Assembly (NCBI GenBank): GCA_964575845.1
Contig: CAZNSX010000003.1
Coordinates: 434,001-498,000 of the forward strand
DNA length: 64,000 nucleotides
Source of the DNA: CAZNSX01 sp964575845
Lineage (GTDB): Bacteria > UBA8248 > CAZNSX01
Direction: 5' to 3'
Part shown: positions 33,470 through 42,392 of the stretch, in pieces
Numbering within the stretch: position 1 is the first letter of the stretch
How the letters are laid out: the number at the start of each line of letters is the position of its first letter
Program-made: the position numbers and the translations under genes
The notes under the pieces: generated by a model
The model's database searches: none
What the model was told of the DNA's origin: nothing
Seen by the model: only the letters and a program-made list of their open reading frames with translations

Positions 33470-33709
33470 ATGATCAGGCTATCTCTTCTTTTGATAGTCG
33501 CGAGCCTTCTTCTGATGAGTTGTATAGCAACAAGAAAGATGGCAAAGCAGACGCCCCTTCCCAGGTTCATGACACTGGAAATCTTCGAACCGCCTGAGCT
33601 CAAGGGATTCTGGCTTGTGGAACCTCGCGAGATGCGGGAGGGGAAATACCAATTCGGTATTATGAGGCGGCTGGAGATTAAGAAGACCAAAGGCGGGGGA
33701 CCAATCTGA
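33470..33709 (+). CDS. Small putative lipoprotein
   Basis: A 79-residue protein with a short signal peptide ending in the lipobox LLMSC (Cys near residue 18), so it is probably lipid-anchored. The rest, with FEPPELKGFWLVEPREMREGK, matches no family I know. The ATG at 33470 follows GGAAG. The open frame extends 26 codons upstream but that part is not signal-like. It could be cotranscribed with the small membrane protein about 220 bases upstream. Confidence 0.5.
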   Translation: MIRLSLLLIVASLLLMSCIATRKMAKQTPLPRFMTLEIFEPPELKGFWLVEPREMREGKYQFGIMRRLEIKKTKGGGPI

Positions 33710-34332
33710 GATGACGTGCAATGGCCGTGCGAAGAAAAAAGCCGCTTTCCCCAAGCCTCCTCGGGCGCGAAGCCTCGTTTCGCCGCGAGTCGGGTAAATA
33801 AATGCGCGGCGCAATCGGGCGTACCGCGACACCATTACCCAAATACGCGAAAAGGCCCTTTTTGTTTTCGAAATATCTTGGGCTCAATGAGTCACAGGCC
33901 CTCAAGGGGGCCTCGGCCGAGATACCCCAGCAGGGCCAGGAAGGCCCTTATTTAGCTGTTCGGGTTGGTGCGATGAAGGGGTATTTCGCGCCTTCCCCAG
34001 ACGTCTATCTAAACCTCAGCCCCACGCGGTTCTCTCCTTAACCGACCCGAGAGCTCTTACATGAAAGCCCCCTTCACGTACCGATCAGCCACGCCATTCC
34101 TTGAGAGTGAGGCGCACGGCAGAGGTCCGGCAGCGGCCAGCATCCTCACTTGTGATCTTTGATAGAGACGAGAATGTTATCCGGTGCGCCCCCTAGGCCC
34201 GGGCACCAGAATTGCATACTATCGGCTATAAAATTAACCCTCTAAAATACAGATAACGCGTTTAGAATCCAGGGTCTCCCGGGGGGAAGGAGATGGTATG
34301 GATAAAAGGGGACCACGTTTAGGAGTGAAAAA
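33710..34332. other. Gene-free stretch
   Basis: About 620 bases. Open frames at 33716-33955 and 33802-34041 overlap each other in different frames without ribosome sites and look non-coding. No promoter for the ferritin-like gene can be picked with confidence; the AT-rich stretch near 34220-34260 is the likeliest place. Confidence 0.35.
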
Positions 34333-34815
34333 ATGGACATAAGCAAAATGGCCAGAACCGCCGTCGACTTCGAGAAAACTGCTTCTGCGCTCTATAAAGC
34401 CGCCGCGGAAAAAGCAGCTAGCCCTCAGGTCAAGATTCTCTTGGAATTCTTAATAGATGAAGAATCGAAGCATGCTCATCTGTTATTAAAGTGCTTCGGT
34501 CCCCTGGAGGTAGGCGAAATAGATGAAATGCCCTTAATTCATGCGGCCAAGGAATTAACAGGAAAAATGGCTGGCCAACCGGACCCTTTAAAGGCTATCG
34601 ACTTGGGAATTGAGTTAGAAGAGAAAGGCGGCAAGTTCTACCGAGAGCTGACAGAAAATCTCTTGATGGAAAAAAAGTTGATGGAAATCCTGGATAATCC
34701 CGCACTGGATATTGGTCGCGCGGTTTCAGTCGCCACGGAACTCGCGAAACAGGAAGATAAGCACAGGAAGGAGTTAATCAAAATAAGAGAGATGGTATTG
34801 ACCTTATCCACATAA
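34333..34815 (+). CDS. Ferritin-like diiron protein (rubrerythrin relative)
   Basis: A 160-residue four-helix protein with two carboxylate-bridged iron motifs: E14 and the EESKHAH segment (about residues 47-54) in the first half, and the ELEEKGGKFYREL and EDKHRKEL segments in the second. It lacks the C-terminal rubredoxin of classical rubrerythrin. Relatives reduce peroxide or sequester iron in anaerobes. Its A/T-richer codons differ from the flanking core genes. GGAG precedes the ATG by about seven bases. It is monocistronic. Confidence 0.8.
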   Translation: MDISKMARTAVDFEKTASALYKAAAEKAASPQVKILLEFLIDEESKHAHLLLKCFGPLEVGEIDEMPLIHAAKELTGKMAGQPDPLKAIDLGIELEEKGGKFYRELTENLLMEKKLMEILDNPALDIGRAVSVATELAKQEDKHRKELIKIREMVLTLST

Positions 34816-35499
34816 GAATTGAAGCTAATTCAGGCAAAATGAGAGCTCTGCTTGGGCTCTGGCCCTGCGGAGTCGCTTTCTGAGAGGTTCTCTGGACGCA
34901 TAAAAGGGCGCGAAAGCCTTTCTGAAATCGCGGTTCCCCCCCTTACCCTGAGCCCTTTCTTCGATTCCAGGGTGCTTAATGAATGGAGCATGGTTCAGGC
35001 CTCTATAGGGGGCTAAAATCGGTTTTCTCCCTTTACCCCTACCCCCCCCTAGTCTAATTCGCGGCATCTCCCGCGTGGCCGCCCATTCGCTCAGGGGGGT
35101 CGGTTCTAGGAATTTGCCCCCCCCTGGGCCGCCGCTCTCGAAAGCCCTACCGGGGACACAAAAGAGAAAAAGCTCATAGCCTCGTGTTAATCTTCTATTT
35201 TGAGGAACTCTTAGCGAGGGTTAAGGCAATATTATCCGGTCATGGGAGGAGGGAATCGTCCAGCCTTGGCCGTCTCAGCGCCTCCTGTATGCCCTAGCGC
35301 GGACAGGCGCCGGTTTATACTGCTTCTGCCTTGCCCTGAGCAAGCTCGACAGGGCCACAACAATGGGCCTTCTGGGGGGAAAAACGAAAACTATGTCAAG
35401 TCCGTCCTACTACATCAATAAGCTATGCCTCGCTCTCTATTGAAGCGCACTCCTCCTTAAGCACGAGGCTTATCGCAGGGGAGCGAGCAGAAAAGCATG
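34816..35499. other. Gene-free stretch with an IS481-type end
   Basis: About 680 bases. It includes a GCCCTG...CAGGGC imperfect palindrome near 35331-35356 of the kind common in dispersed intergenic repeats, and a possible IS481 end at 35394-35420. No coding frame is seen. Confidence 0.4.
35394..35420. repeat. IS481-type terminal remnant
   Basis: TGTCAAGTCCGTCCTACTAC resembles the TGTCAACTCAGGTCTGTCCTACTACA segment at 11446-11471, with 11 identical consecutive bases (GTCCTACTACA). It may be the end of a lost element. Confidence 0.35.
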
Positions 35500-35790
35500 C
35501 TATCTTATGGGAAAGGGCATAGAGTTGAGCTCCAAGCCCATACGCACCCTGAGGTTACGCTCCGACTCACGGGTTAAGACTATTTTCTCTTTTCTGCCGC
35601 TATATCGAATCCGCCGAAGAAGCGGCCCACGGTTGGTCTTGCGGAAATCTATGAACGCTTTCTCTCCCTCGCTCGCTAAAATGCGGCGAACTTCCTCTTG
35701 CTTAATGTCTTCCCATTTTGGGGGCCAATTGTCGATTTCGTCTTGAGATTCGCTCCATAGCTTTGTGTTTGGCGTGATATCAAGACTCAT
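35500..35790 (-). CDS. Hypothetical protein
   Basis: A protein of about 96 residues starting MSLDITPNTKLWSESQDEID. The mixed-charge body has KWEDIKQEEVRRILASEGE and FRKTNRGPLLRRIRY. No family is recognised. The ATG at 35790 follows GGAGGGG, a strong ribosome site. An even smaller frame ends 15 bases upstream, so the two may form a short operon. The size and pairing would fit a toxin-antitoxin or small regulatory unit, but no motif supports that. Confidence 0.45.
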   Translation of the reverse strand: MSLDITPNTKLWSESQDEIDNWPPKWEDIKQEEVRRILASEGEKAFIDFRKTNRGPLLRRIRYSGRKEKIVLTRESERNLRVRMGLELNSMPFPIR

Positions 35791-35804
35791 TTTCCTCCCC
35801 TCCA

Positions 35805-35966
35805 TCAGAATAGGATTTCTTCTTTCTCGGCCACCAGCTTCTTGCCAGCCATGCCCAGCTTCTTCGCTCTAAGCATCGCCAGAACACCTTCTGGCCTTTC
35901 AAGTCCTTCTGCTATTCCTTCCCAAAGCACCTCCCAACCATCTTCCTTAATTCTCTTCTTGAGCAA
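35805..35966 (-). CDS. Small hypothetical protein or remnant
   Basis: Minus-strand frame of about 53 residues: LLKKRIKEDGWEVLWEGIAE, then LERPEGVLAMLRAKKLGMAG, ending KEEILF. Only a TTG is available as start and there is no clear ribosome site, so it may be the tail of a decayed gene. Its stop is close to the ribosome site of the next gene. Confidence 0.3.
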   Translation of the reverse strand: MLKKRIKEDGWEVLWEGIAEGLERPEGVLAMLRAKKLGMAGKKLVAEKEEILF

Positions 35967-36017
35967 CGCCTGTGTTTAAGCAGAAACCGCTCCTGCATTC
36001 GTCTTCTCGTTATCCCA

Positions 36018-36338
36018 CTATTGCGGCGGCATCTTGTCCTTAGCTAATCCAATGCCCTTCTTCAACAGTGCGATAATCTCCCTTCACCTCTTGGCAATGC
36101 CAGCAAAATCCATTCCAATCAACCATGTCGCCACAGTAAGAAATGGCGATTTGATGACCTTTTTCGGATAGTTGGAAAGGCGGGCTTGGACTTTACGTCT
36201 GGGCTCTGGCGACAGGCTTTCGACTTTCGTCAGCCCTTCCAAGGCGCAGATCTCATTCAAGGACTCCATGAGCTCTTCTGGAGACTTCTCTAGCTGGCTT
36301 TGAGGGGGGTAGGAGGATGTTCCCCCCTTGTTGTTCAA
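36018..36338 (-). pseudogene. Hypothetical ORF interrupted by an in-frame TGA
   Basis: The frame MNNKGGTSSYPPQSQ to GMDFAGIAKR stops at a TGA (36084-36086) and then continues in the same frame as REIIALLKKGIGLAKDKMPPQ before a second stop. The continuation has coding character (a K-rich amphipathic helix). It is probably a nonsense-mutated gene; no selenocysteine element is evident. No family is recognised. Confidence 0.35.
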
Positions 36339-37068
36339 ACCCTACAGGACCCCCCGGGAAGCGATTTTTTCCACGAATTGGCCCTGTACTATCGCGGGTT
36401 TTCGGGGGGGTAGTTTCGGAGTTTAAGACTTCGCGGGGAGGCCCCGCCCTTCGACACCTATTATGAGACTCCAGAGAAGGGGAAGTTATTTTTTGTGGGG
36501 CTAGGGTCGCATCGCGCCTCGCGTATCAGCCCCTCCAATTGATACACTCCGGCTAACGGCATCTGACCTGAGTTGGCGAAATCCAGACACTTTCTCTAAT
36601 CAAACTCAAAACTTTGACTCTTCCATTAGGCCCTCCAGAGAGCTTTCCGGCAACGTGCAGCTCTCACCCGCCAGGTGCAACCGGGAGAGGCCCTGTCGAG
36701 CGAAAAGAGAAAAGGATGAGTGCAGATACGATTTCGAAGAGTCAAGGAACTTTCCCCTGCCTTGGGAACTGGTGGAATTGGAGGTGCACCTCCACCTCCC
36801 GGATTAAAGATCCTGCCACTGTGTCGTTATTTTTTAAACCAAGTGTACATATTCTAATACTCGTTTCCCTTTGATACATGGCCTTTTACTGAGATGGCTT
36901 TCGGAGCTGTCAAATGAAGCTTACAGGCCATTTTTGAAGATGACTCGGCGACCTCGTTAAGTCCATAAATTTCAAAGTATTATGGCCTAGTGGTCTTTGG
37001 TGCGATCCATGCAATTACCGAGGGTGATTTGTCGCCCCTCCAGAAAAAAAAGAAAGGACAGAAACGGC
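36339..37068. other. Gene-free stretch
   Basis: About 730 bases with no convincing ORF. The AT-rich segment 36830-36880 could hold the promoter of the transglycosylase gene. Nothing else is recognised. Confidence 0.4.
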
Positions 37069-38532
37069 ATGACTGAGAGAAACAGAGATGAAGATTGCTT
37101 CAATTTTGCCCGTTATAAAGAGCTACTGCCGGTGATAGGTACGATACTCGCACAAATATTGCTGCGGGTGAAGGAGGAAGTTGTAGCGAGTTTCGTCCGC
37201 AAAGTAGTTCGTTGCCTTGTGATGGATTTGCCGGCAGGAGTTACCCTCTTGCAAAGAATCGAAGTAGCTCTCGCGGCCTTCATCCTTATCCTCTCTCCCT
37301 TGGGCTGCGCCAAGACCTGGCAGAAGGTCGCCATTTACATGGAAGCCCAGAAGGCAGGCTTTCCCTCAGAAGAATCTCTACCCCCCCAGGAGGTGATAGG
37401 CGCAAGCTATCCTGTGCCGCCGCGGTCTCTTGCTCCCCGGGAGGCACCAAGGCCTAATCTTCCCGTGCCGGCTGAGCCGGTCCTCAGGATGAGGCCCGGC
37501 CCAACGGTGGCTCTCCCTTCGGCTGATAGGCCCTTCAAGGAGACCCCCCGGACAATCCTCTCCCTTCCTGAGCCCCAGTACGATATCCCCTTGGCCCTGA
37601 ATCGCCGGGTTTTTCGCTTTATCCGGTACTATCAAGGGCCGGGAAGAAATGAAATTATCCGCGCTCTGGAGCGTTCGGGTAGATATATCGAAACGATGAG
37701 GCGCATCTTCCAGGAGGAAGGTCTCCCGCTCGACTTGGTCTATCTTCCTCTGGTCGAAAGTGGTTTCAGCCCTAGTGCTCGCTCCCACAAGGGTGCCGCT
37801 GGCCTCTGGCAGTTTATGCGGTCAACGGGCCGTCTTTATGGCCTGGAAATTAACTTTTGGGTGGACGAGAGGCGGGACCCTGAGAAAGCTACCCGCGCCG
37901 CCGCCCGCTTTCTGAGAGACTTATATGCAGAGTTCGGCTCCTGGCCTCTGGCTCTTGCTGCATATAATGCCGGGAGGAGCAGAATTGCGAGCGCTATCCG
38001 CCAGATGAAGAATTCGGACTTCTGGAAGATCTCCCACCCGGGCTACCTTCCCCGGGAAACCAAAGAGTTCGTGCCTAAGTATCTGGCCGCCCTTCTCATG
38101 GCCAAGAGACCCGGGGCCTTTGGCCTGAGCGGAGTGAGGGAGGAGGCTCCATTAAGCTATGAGGTCTTTCCCCTGTCCGGTCAGGAGAACCTCAGGAAGG
38201 TTGCCCGTTCCTTGGACATCTCGGTGGACGAGCTCGAAGCCTTAAACCCCGAGCTCAAGCGCGGCCTCACCCCTCCGTCAAAAAAGCCTTATGCTTTAAG
38301 GATACCCGAGGGGAGCGGGGAGAAGCTCAGAGCTGCTCTCACCCGGACGCCAACTACAACCCGTGCCATAGCGAAGAAGCATATAGTCCAGCCAGGAGAA
38401 ACTTTAAGCTTCATAGCGCGCCTCTATGATGTCCCACTCTTGGGCCTCCTCAGTCTCAATAGCCACTTGGAGCCGCGTAGACTAAGAATAGGAGAAGTGG
38501 TGAACATTCCGCTGCTTGCCCGCCAGGAGTAG
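37069..38532 (+). CDS. MltD-like lytic transglycosylase with LysM domain
   Basis: About 487 residues. A hydrophobic stretch ending LILSPLGCAK contains a lipobox-like Cys. A proline-rich linker follows, then an SLT domain with catalytic Glu in LVYLPLVESGFSP, GAAGLWQFMRSTGRLYGL and ALAAYNAGRSRI. A C-terminal LysM repeat is KHIVQPGETLSFIARLYDV, and a weaker one lies around SGQENLRKVARSLDIS. It cleaves peptidoglycan at the outer-membrane or periplasmic face. The start is uncertain: the ATG at 37069 follows AGAAAGGAC but adds about 50 residues before the signal-like segment, while the ATG at 37222 would make a normal lipoprotein signal. Confidence 0.85.
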   Translation: MTERNRDEDCFNFARYKELLPVIGTILAQILLRVKEEVVASFVRKVVRCLVMDLPAGVTLLQRIEVALAAFILILSPLGCAKTWQKVAIYMEAQKAGFPSEESLPPQEVIGASYPVPPRSLAPREAPRPNLPVPAEPVLRMRPGPTVALPSADRPFKETPRTILSLPEPQYDIPLALNRRVFRFIRYYQGPGRNEIIRALERSGRYIETMRRIFQEEGLPLDLVYLPLVESGFSPSARSHKGAAGLWQFMRSTGRLYGLEINFWVDERRDPEKATRAAARFLRDLYAEFGSWPLALAAYNAGRSRIASAIRQMKNSDFWKISHPGYLPRETKEFVPKYLAALLMAKRPGAFGLSGVREEAPLSYEVFPLSGQENLRKVARSLDISVDELEALNPELKRGLTPPSKKPYALRIPEGSGEKLRAALTRTPTTTRAIAKKHIVQPGETLSFIARLYDVPLLGLLSLNSHLEPRRLRIGEVVNIPLLARQE

Positions 38533-38757
38533 GGGAGAGCTCCAGGCCAGTTTCTTCATAGCCGCAATCAAGAGACGTTCCGTCGCGGCTTCACTGAGGC
38601 TGTCAGGGGAGCCCCCGCTGAGCCCCTCGGCCAACCACTCAAAGCTCGTCATCGGGCTCATGCTCTCGGTGGTGGCGCTCTCAAGCTACTTTCTCGCCTC
38701 TTTCTCCGCCCCTCTATTGCCTCCTTGAAACCTTTCTTCGATTCCTGAGGCGCTGAA

Positions 38758-39190
38758 GTGGCCCTGAAAGAAGGGCCACTGGCCCCTCTTTTGATGCCTC
38801 TCTGCTCTAGGCAACCTGTTTTTCGGAGGTTGCGGTCAGACTCGCCGATAAAAGCGGCATGTATCTTGCAAACTTCACCAAAATATTCGAACTTCCTTCT
38901 ATCGGGGAGGAGAGGGTACCCCGAGGTTCCTCTCCTCCGTCTTGCGGAGAGGGGTGTTCCTTAATGGGCGGAGGAGCACCCCTCTTTGGCCAATATTAGC
39001 TTCCCTTTGCACTTCCCGTCATTTCACCAAAAAAGGAAAAACCCTCATCTCATAGCAACTTCCTGTCGATAAATACGCGCGGTGGAGGAGCCTCCTTGTT
39101 GCGACCTGTGTCCCTCCTCCACGGGCCGTATTGGGGAGAGAAGTCGATCCACCGGTGAGAGGAGTCTTCTTCAGCCCGAAGGCTCCTCTC
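38758..39190. repeat. Cluster of strong hairpins
   Basis: Perfect stems: GTGGCCCT/AGGGCCAC (38758-38779), GGAGGAGAGG/CCTCTCCTCC (38906-38938), AGAGGGGTG/CACCCCTCT (38948-38985), GTGGAGGAG/CTCCTCCAC (39082-39122) and GAGAGGAG/CTCCTCTC (39157-39190). Several share a GGAGGAG/CTCCTCC core, so alternative pairings are also possible. Confidence 0.6.
38992..39076 (+). repeat. Dispersed repeat, copy 2
   Basis: The core AAAACCCTCATCTCATAGCA, then ACTTCCTGTCGAT matches copy 1 at 22861-22945 in inverted orientation, with similarity continuing upstream through ACTTCCCGTC..TTTCACC. It sits inside the hairpin cluster. Confidence 0.6.
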
Positions 39191-39583
39191 TTCTTCTTGG
39201 ATTTATGTATTTCCGCCAGCTTCGCCTCGGCCTTTAGCGAAACTTCACTTATAAAGGGCCCTTTACCCGGAAAAGGGGATTCACCTTATGCTAGCTTAGA
39301 CACTATAAGCCCAAGGTCGCATTTTCAGAAGCAAGTGCGTTGTTTTTTTGACTCCTGTGTGTCCACCGAGCGCCCTGATCCCTAAGACCCGACCTCACGC
39401 CTTTCGGGAGTCCCTGTTTCCCTCTTTAGAAGTCTTAGGGGAACTCCCTGAGACCCTCTCCCCCCCCAAATGAATTTATGCCCCAAACTAAAGGGGATCC
39501 CGAAATTTGACGATAAAAATGGGAAAGCGCTCTTCGCAGGCTCGTGAGGCTTTTTGGCTGGAAGCAGTAAATAGAATGTTGAT

Positions 39584-39682
39584 GTGGGTGCGGAACCGAA
39601 GGCTCCAGCCGCAACTAAGAAGCTTAAGTTCAAGACGGGCTCCATGAGAAAGAGGGAGGCCCTCCAGAAGAAAGAGGAGTGA
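39584..39682 (+). CDS. Possible 32-residue basic peptide
   Basis: A GTG-initiated frame reads MGAEPKAPAATKKLKFKTG, ending MRKREALQKKEE. The Ala/Lys-rich composition looks like a ribosomal-tail or histone-like fragment. It has no clear ribosome site and may be a remnant. Confidence 0.25.
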   Translation: MGAEPKAPAATKKLKFKTGSMRKREALQKKEE

Positions 39683-39691
39683 GTGCTCAAA

Positions 39692-39793
39692 ATGGCGGAG
39701 ACGAAGCCACAACCCAGATGTTTTGCGCAGGTGGAGACCTTGACCCAGGAGGCCCTTCATCGTAGGGAAGAAGAGTCCGATGCCAAGATATGA
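39692..39793 (+). CDS. Possible 33-residue peptide overlapping the HD-GYP gene
   Basis: MAETKPQPRCFAQVETLTQ to EEESDAKI. AAAGAGGAG lies about 11 bases before the ATG, and its stop overlaps the HD-GYP start by 14 bases, as in translational coupling. It could be a leader peptide for the phosphodiesterase. No homologue is known to me. Confidence 0.35.
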   Translation: MAETKPQPRCFAQVETLTQEALHRREEESDAKI

Positions 39794-40532
39794 GCTTCCT
39801 CCATCGGAATCGCAGCTTCCGCAGCTGCTCGAGATGGATATTTCCCCCTGGTGGAAGCTTGCTCTTACCTACGCATCCGCCAAGCATATAGTATATGATG
39901 TTTTCACTAACTACCACGATAAACAGAATATCTACCGGGCTAAGAATCTGGTCTCGAACATCGTAGACCTCTTCGCCGGACATCAGGAAGCGCTCTCCAG
40001 CATAGTTGACCTTACCCTTCATGATTATTACACCCACACACACTCCCTCCACGTTTGCCTCTATGGCACAGCCACTGCCCTAAGGATCTATCCCGATAAA
40101 GCCCGTGAGATGATAAAGCAGCTCTCCTTCGGGTTTCTCATGCATGATATAGGCAAGACCAAGCTAGACGCTTCTATCCTCAAGAGGCCCGGAAAACTCA
40201 CTGAAGATGAGTGGCGAGATATCAAGAAGCACGCCTGGTGGGGCTATAGGATTTTGGAAAACATGAAGGAGCTCACGCCCGACGTAGCCAATGTCATCCT
40301 GCATCATCACGAGAGGGTGGATGGCTCTGGATACCCCTCGGGGCTCAAGGGTCATGCGATGGGTGCTCCCGCCAGAATATGCGCTTTCGCTGATATCTTT
40401 GATGCGATGACCACAGACCGCCCCTACCAAAAGGGCCTCCCCGCTTACGATGTCCTCACATATATGAGAGATGGGATGGAGTGCTTGGATGACCACAGGC
40501 TCTTCGATGTGTTTGTCAAACTCTTCATCTAA
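39780..40532 (+). CDS. HD-GYP domain protein (putative c-di-GMP phosphodiesterase)
   Basis: A 250-residue protein with no receiver or sensor domain. The N-terminal 90 residues are helical and unassigned. The HD-GYP core shows FLMHDIGKTKLDASILKRPGKL, HAWWGYRILENM, LHHHERVDGSGYPSGLKG (the GYP signature) and ICAFADIFDAMTTDRPYQKG. Metal ligands (HD, HH and D) are present, so it is probably active in c-di-GMP hydrolysis. The preceding small ORF overlaps its start. The C-terminus is slightly short. Confidence 0.85.
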   Translation: MPRYELPPSESQLPQLLEMDISPWWKLALTYASAKHIVYDVFTNYHDKQNIYRAKNLVSNIVDLFAGHQEALSSIVDLTLHDYYTHTHSLHVCLYGTATALRIYPDKAREMIKQLSFGFLMHDIGKTKLDASILKRPGKLTEDEWRDIKKHAWWGYRILENMKELTPDVANVILHHHERVDGSGYPSGLKGHAMGAPARICAFADIFDAMTTDRPYQKGLPAYDVLTYMRDGMECLDDHRLFDVFVKLFI

Positions 40533-41124
40533 GAGAGATTAGGTAATGGGACCCTCAGCCCCCCCACATGGGAAAAGATCAGATGCCCCTGACAGTCAGG
40601 TGGGGAGAACGAGCATTAGCCACTAAAGCATAGGAGAGTATTCCTTGGCACCTCTCTCCTGGGGTCAACCTCAAGAGAGCTCTTAAAGAGGGTCACTCCT
40701 GACGTCCCCTCCAGTAATACGGCACTTCGACAGTCTCCGAACCAAGGGCGAAGAAGCCAGCAGCAATTCCATTGCCTCTATGGGGTTGCCCACGTCCGCC
40801 CGGTGGCTTCCACCTCTATTCATTGCATCTCATCTGGTGCGAGAAGGAATCCTGCCTCCACAGCCCCTCCCCGTCCGATTTCTGTCCGAGTCCTAGTGCG
40901 GACACATACATAAGCCCGCCACGCAAGGGTGTTCCTGGGCGTTGAAATATTTGGGTTTCTTAGGTAGACTTAGTACATTGATAGGGGCGGAGCTAGATTC
41001 GTAATCAGTGGGTCGGAGGTTTGAATCCTTTAGCCGGCTCCACCCTCATCCCTGTGGGAGGCTCGGGCGGCGGTATCCTGAGGGCTGACCTCTCGAGGGC
41101 CCGTTCTCCTAGAGGTGGTTTTCT
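40533..41124. other. Gene-free stretch with a tRNA-Thr fragment
   Basis: About 590 bases between the HD-GYP and RDD genes. There is no ORF. The only recognised content is a 47-base tRNA-Thr 3' fragment at 40996-41042. Confidence 0.45.
40996..41042 (+). pseudogene. tRNA-Thr(CGT) 3' half fragment
   Basis: GATTCGTAATCAGTGGGTCGG then AGGTTTGAATCCTTTAGCCGGCTCCA matches the anticodon-to-CCA part of the tRNA-Thr gene at 27977-28051 with five differences in 47 bases. The 5' half is absent. The orientation is opposite to the intact gene. It may be a relic of an attachment site. Confidence 0.6.
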
Positions 41125-42279
41125 GTGAGATGCTCTAAGTGCGGCTATGTGGGTTTTGCCCACCTGGAGAGTTGCCTCGGCTGTGGGGCGCTCCTTAATC
41201 TCCCGGCGACGGGCGGGACTCCCCTGTATCTCGGCCAAAGTGCTCTGGATATCTCTCCCGGCCCTGACCTAAAGATTCCAGTGGTCTATGGAGAACCCCT
41301 GGGGGGGATGGAGGAAGAGCCTCGCTCCCTGAAAGAGGCTCCACCCGAGGAGGGAGAGCTTGAGGCAGCGGAAAAACTGGAGGCGGGTGAACCCTTGAAG
41401 GAGGCGGAGGAGGAGCCCCTCTCCCTTAAGGGAGCCACACCAGGCGAGAAAAAGCCTGAGGCAAGAGCCCCGGAGCAGGCGGCTCCCTCCTTAGAGCAGA
41501 AAGAGGAGGAAGAGGCTCTCTCTCCAGATGAAGACCTCCAGGCCCTCTGGGCGCAGCCTGTGGATGAGGAGGAGGGTGAAGAGGCAGCCCCTAAGAGGCA
41601 AGAGCCTCCTGCAGAAACCCAGGTGCCCCCTCCTCTGGCAGCCGAAAGGAGGGAGGATATAATAGAGGATGAGAAGGCTCAGGGGCCAGAGCCCCTTTCA
41701 GCAGAGGGAGGTATTCAAGAGGCCGGAGTGAATCTGCTCCAGGAGGAAATGGCCACTGAAGAAAAGCGTCTCCTCTGGGAGGGGGAAGCTTATGCCCCTT
41801 CAGAGCCCGCCCAGCCGGGGGTTGATGAAGCCTGGTCTCTGCCGGGAGGGCGGGTTGGCTTGGGGCGGCGGGTGCTCGCAGGCGCCATAGACCTAACGCT
41901 CCTCCTGCTCATAACCTTTCTCTTTGCGGCCGGAACCTTCGTCATCCTCAACGTTGACCTCATGAGCCTCGGGGAAAACCCGAGGGCAATGCTGGTTCTC
42001 TCATCCCTGAACCTGGGCTTTCTCTTCCTCCTCAGCCTCCTCTACACCCTTTTTTTCCTCGGAGGTGGAGGCCAGACCATAGGGGCCATGGTTCTCGGCT
42101 TTGAGGTGGTGAGGGGGGATGGTGCTCCCCTGGGCTATAAGCGTGCGCTGCTGAGATACCTGGGCTTCCTTCTGAGCTGTCTTCCGCTTTTCTTGGGCCT
42201 TCTCATGGCCCTCGCCGACAGGCAGGGCAGGGCTCTTCACGACAGGCTTTCCGGCAGTATCTCCGTCATAGCCCGCTGA
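41125..42279 (+). CDS. RDD-family membrane protein with N-terminal zinc ribbon
   Basis: 384 residues in three parts: a zinc-ribbon-like CSKCGYVGF...CLGCGALL at residues 3-24, a long Glu/Pro-rich acidic linker (about 45-235), and a C-terminal RDD domain with the motif RRVLAGAIDLTLLLLITFLF and about four membrane helices, ending HDRLSGSISVIAR. RDD proteins are poorly characterised, and some act as transporters. The acidic linker has internal EEEPLSLKGA/EEEPRSLKEA repeats. The start is GTG behind AGAGGTGG. Confidence 0.78.
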   Translation: MRCSKCGYVGFAHLESCLGCGALLNLPATGGTPLYLGQSALDISPGPDLKIPVVYGEPLGGMEEEPRSLKEAPPEEGELEAAEKLEAGEPLKEAEEEPLSLKGATPGEKKPEARAPEQAAPSLEQKEEEEALSPDEDLQALWAQPVDEEEGEEAAPKRQEPPAETQVPPPLAAERREDIIEDEKAQGPEPLSAEGGIQEAGVNLLQEEMATEEKRLLWEGEAYAPSEPAQPGVDEAWSLPGGRVGLGRRVLAGAIDLTLLLLITFLFAAGTFVILNVDLMSLGENPRAMLVLSSLNLGFLFLLSLLYTLFFLGGGGQTIGAMVLGFEVVRGDGAPLGYKRALLRYLGFLLSCLPLFLGLLMALADRQGRALHDRLSGSISVIAR

Positions 42280-42392
42280 GAGATAACAAGAAGTCTCCCT
42301 TTTTGCCCTAATGGAGAGGCCAGCTCAATGGCTCCAGCCTAGGACTTAGCGGGATAGCCTCTCTAAATGGAGAACCCGCGCTAAAATAGTCT

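Larger units (their letters stand above)
38533..39583. other. Gene-free, hairpin-rich region
   Basis: More than 1 kb with no gene. It contains at least five perfect inverted repeats of 8-10 bp between 38758 and 39190 and a copy of the dispersed repeat at 38992-39076. Confidence 0.6.

Noticed and set aside
36084..36086. Selenocysteine codon at the internal TGA
   Set aside because: No hairpin of SECIS type is evident directly after the TGA, and no selenoprotein family matches the frame.
38500..39300. CRISPR array, because of repeated CTCC/GGAG motifs
   Set aside because: The repeats are inverted arms of different lengths without regular spacing or identical direct repeats.
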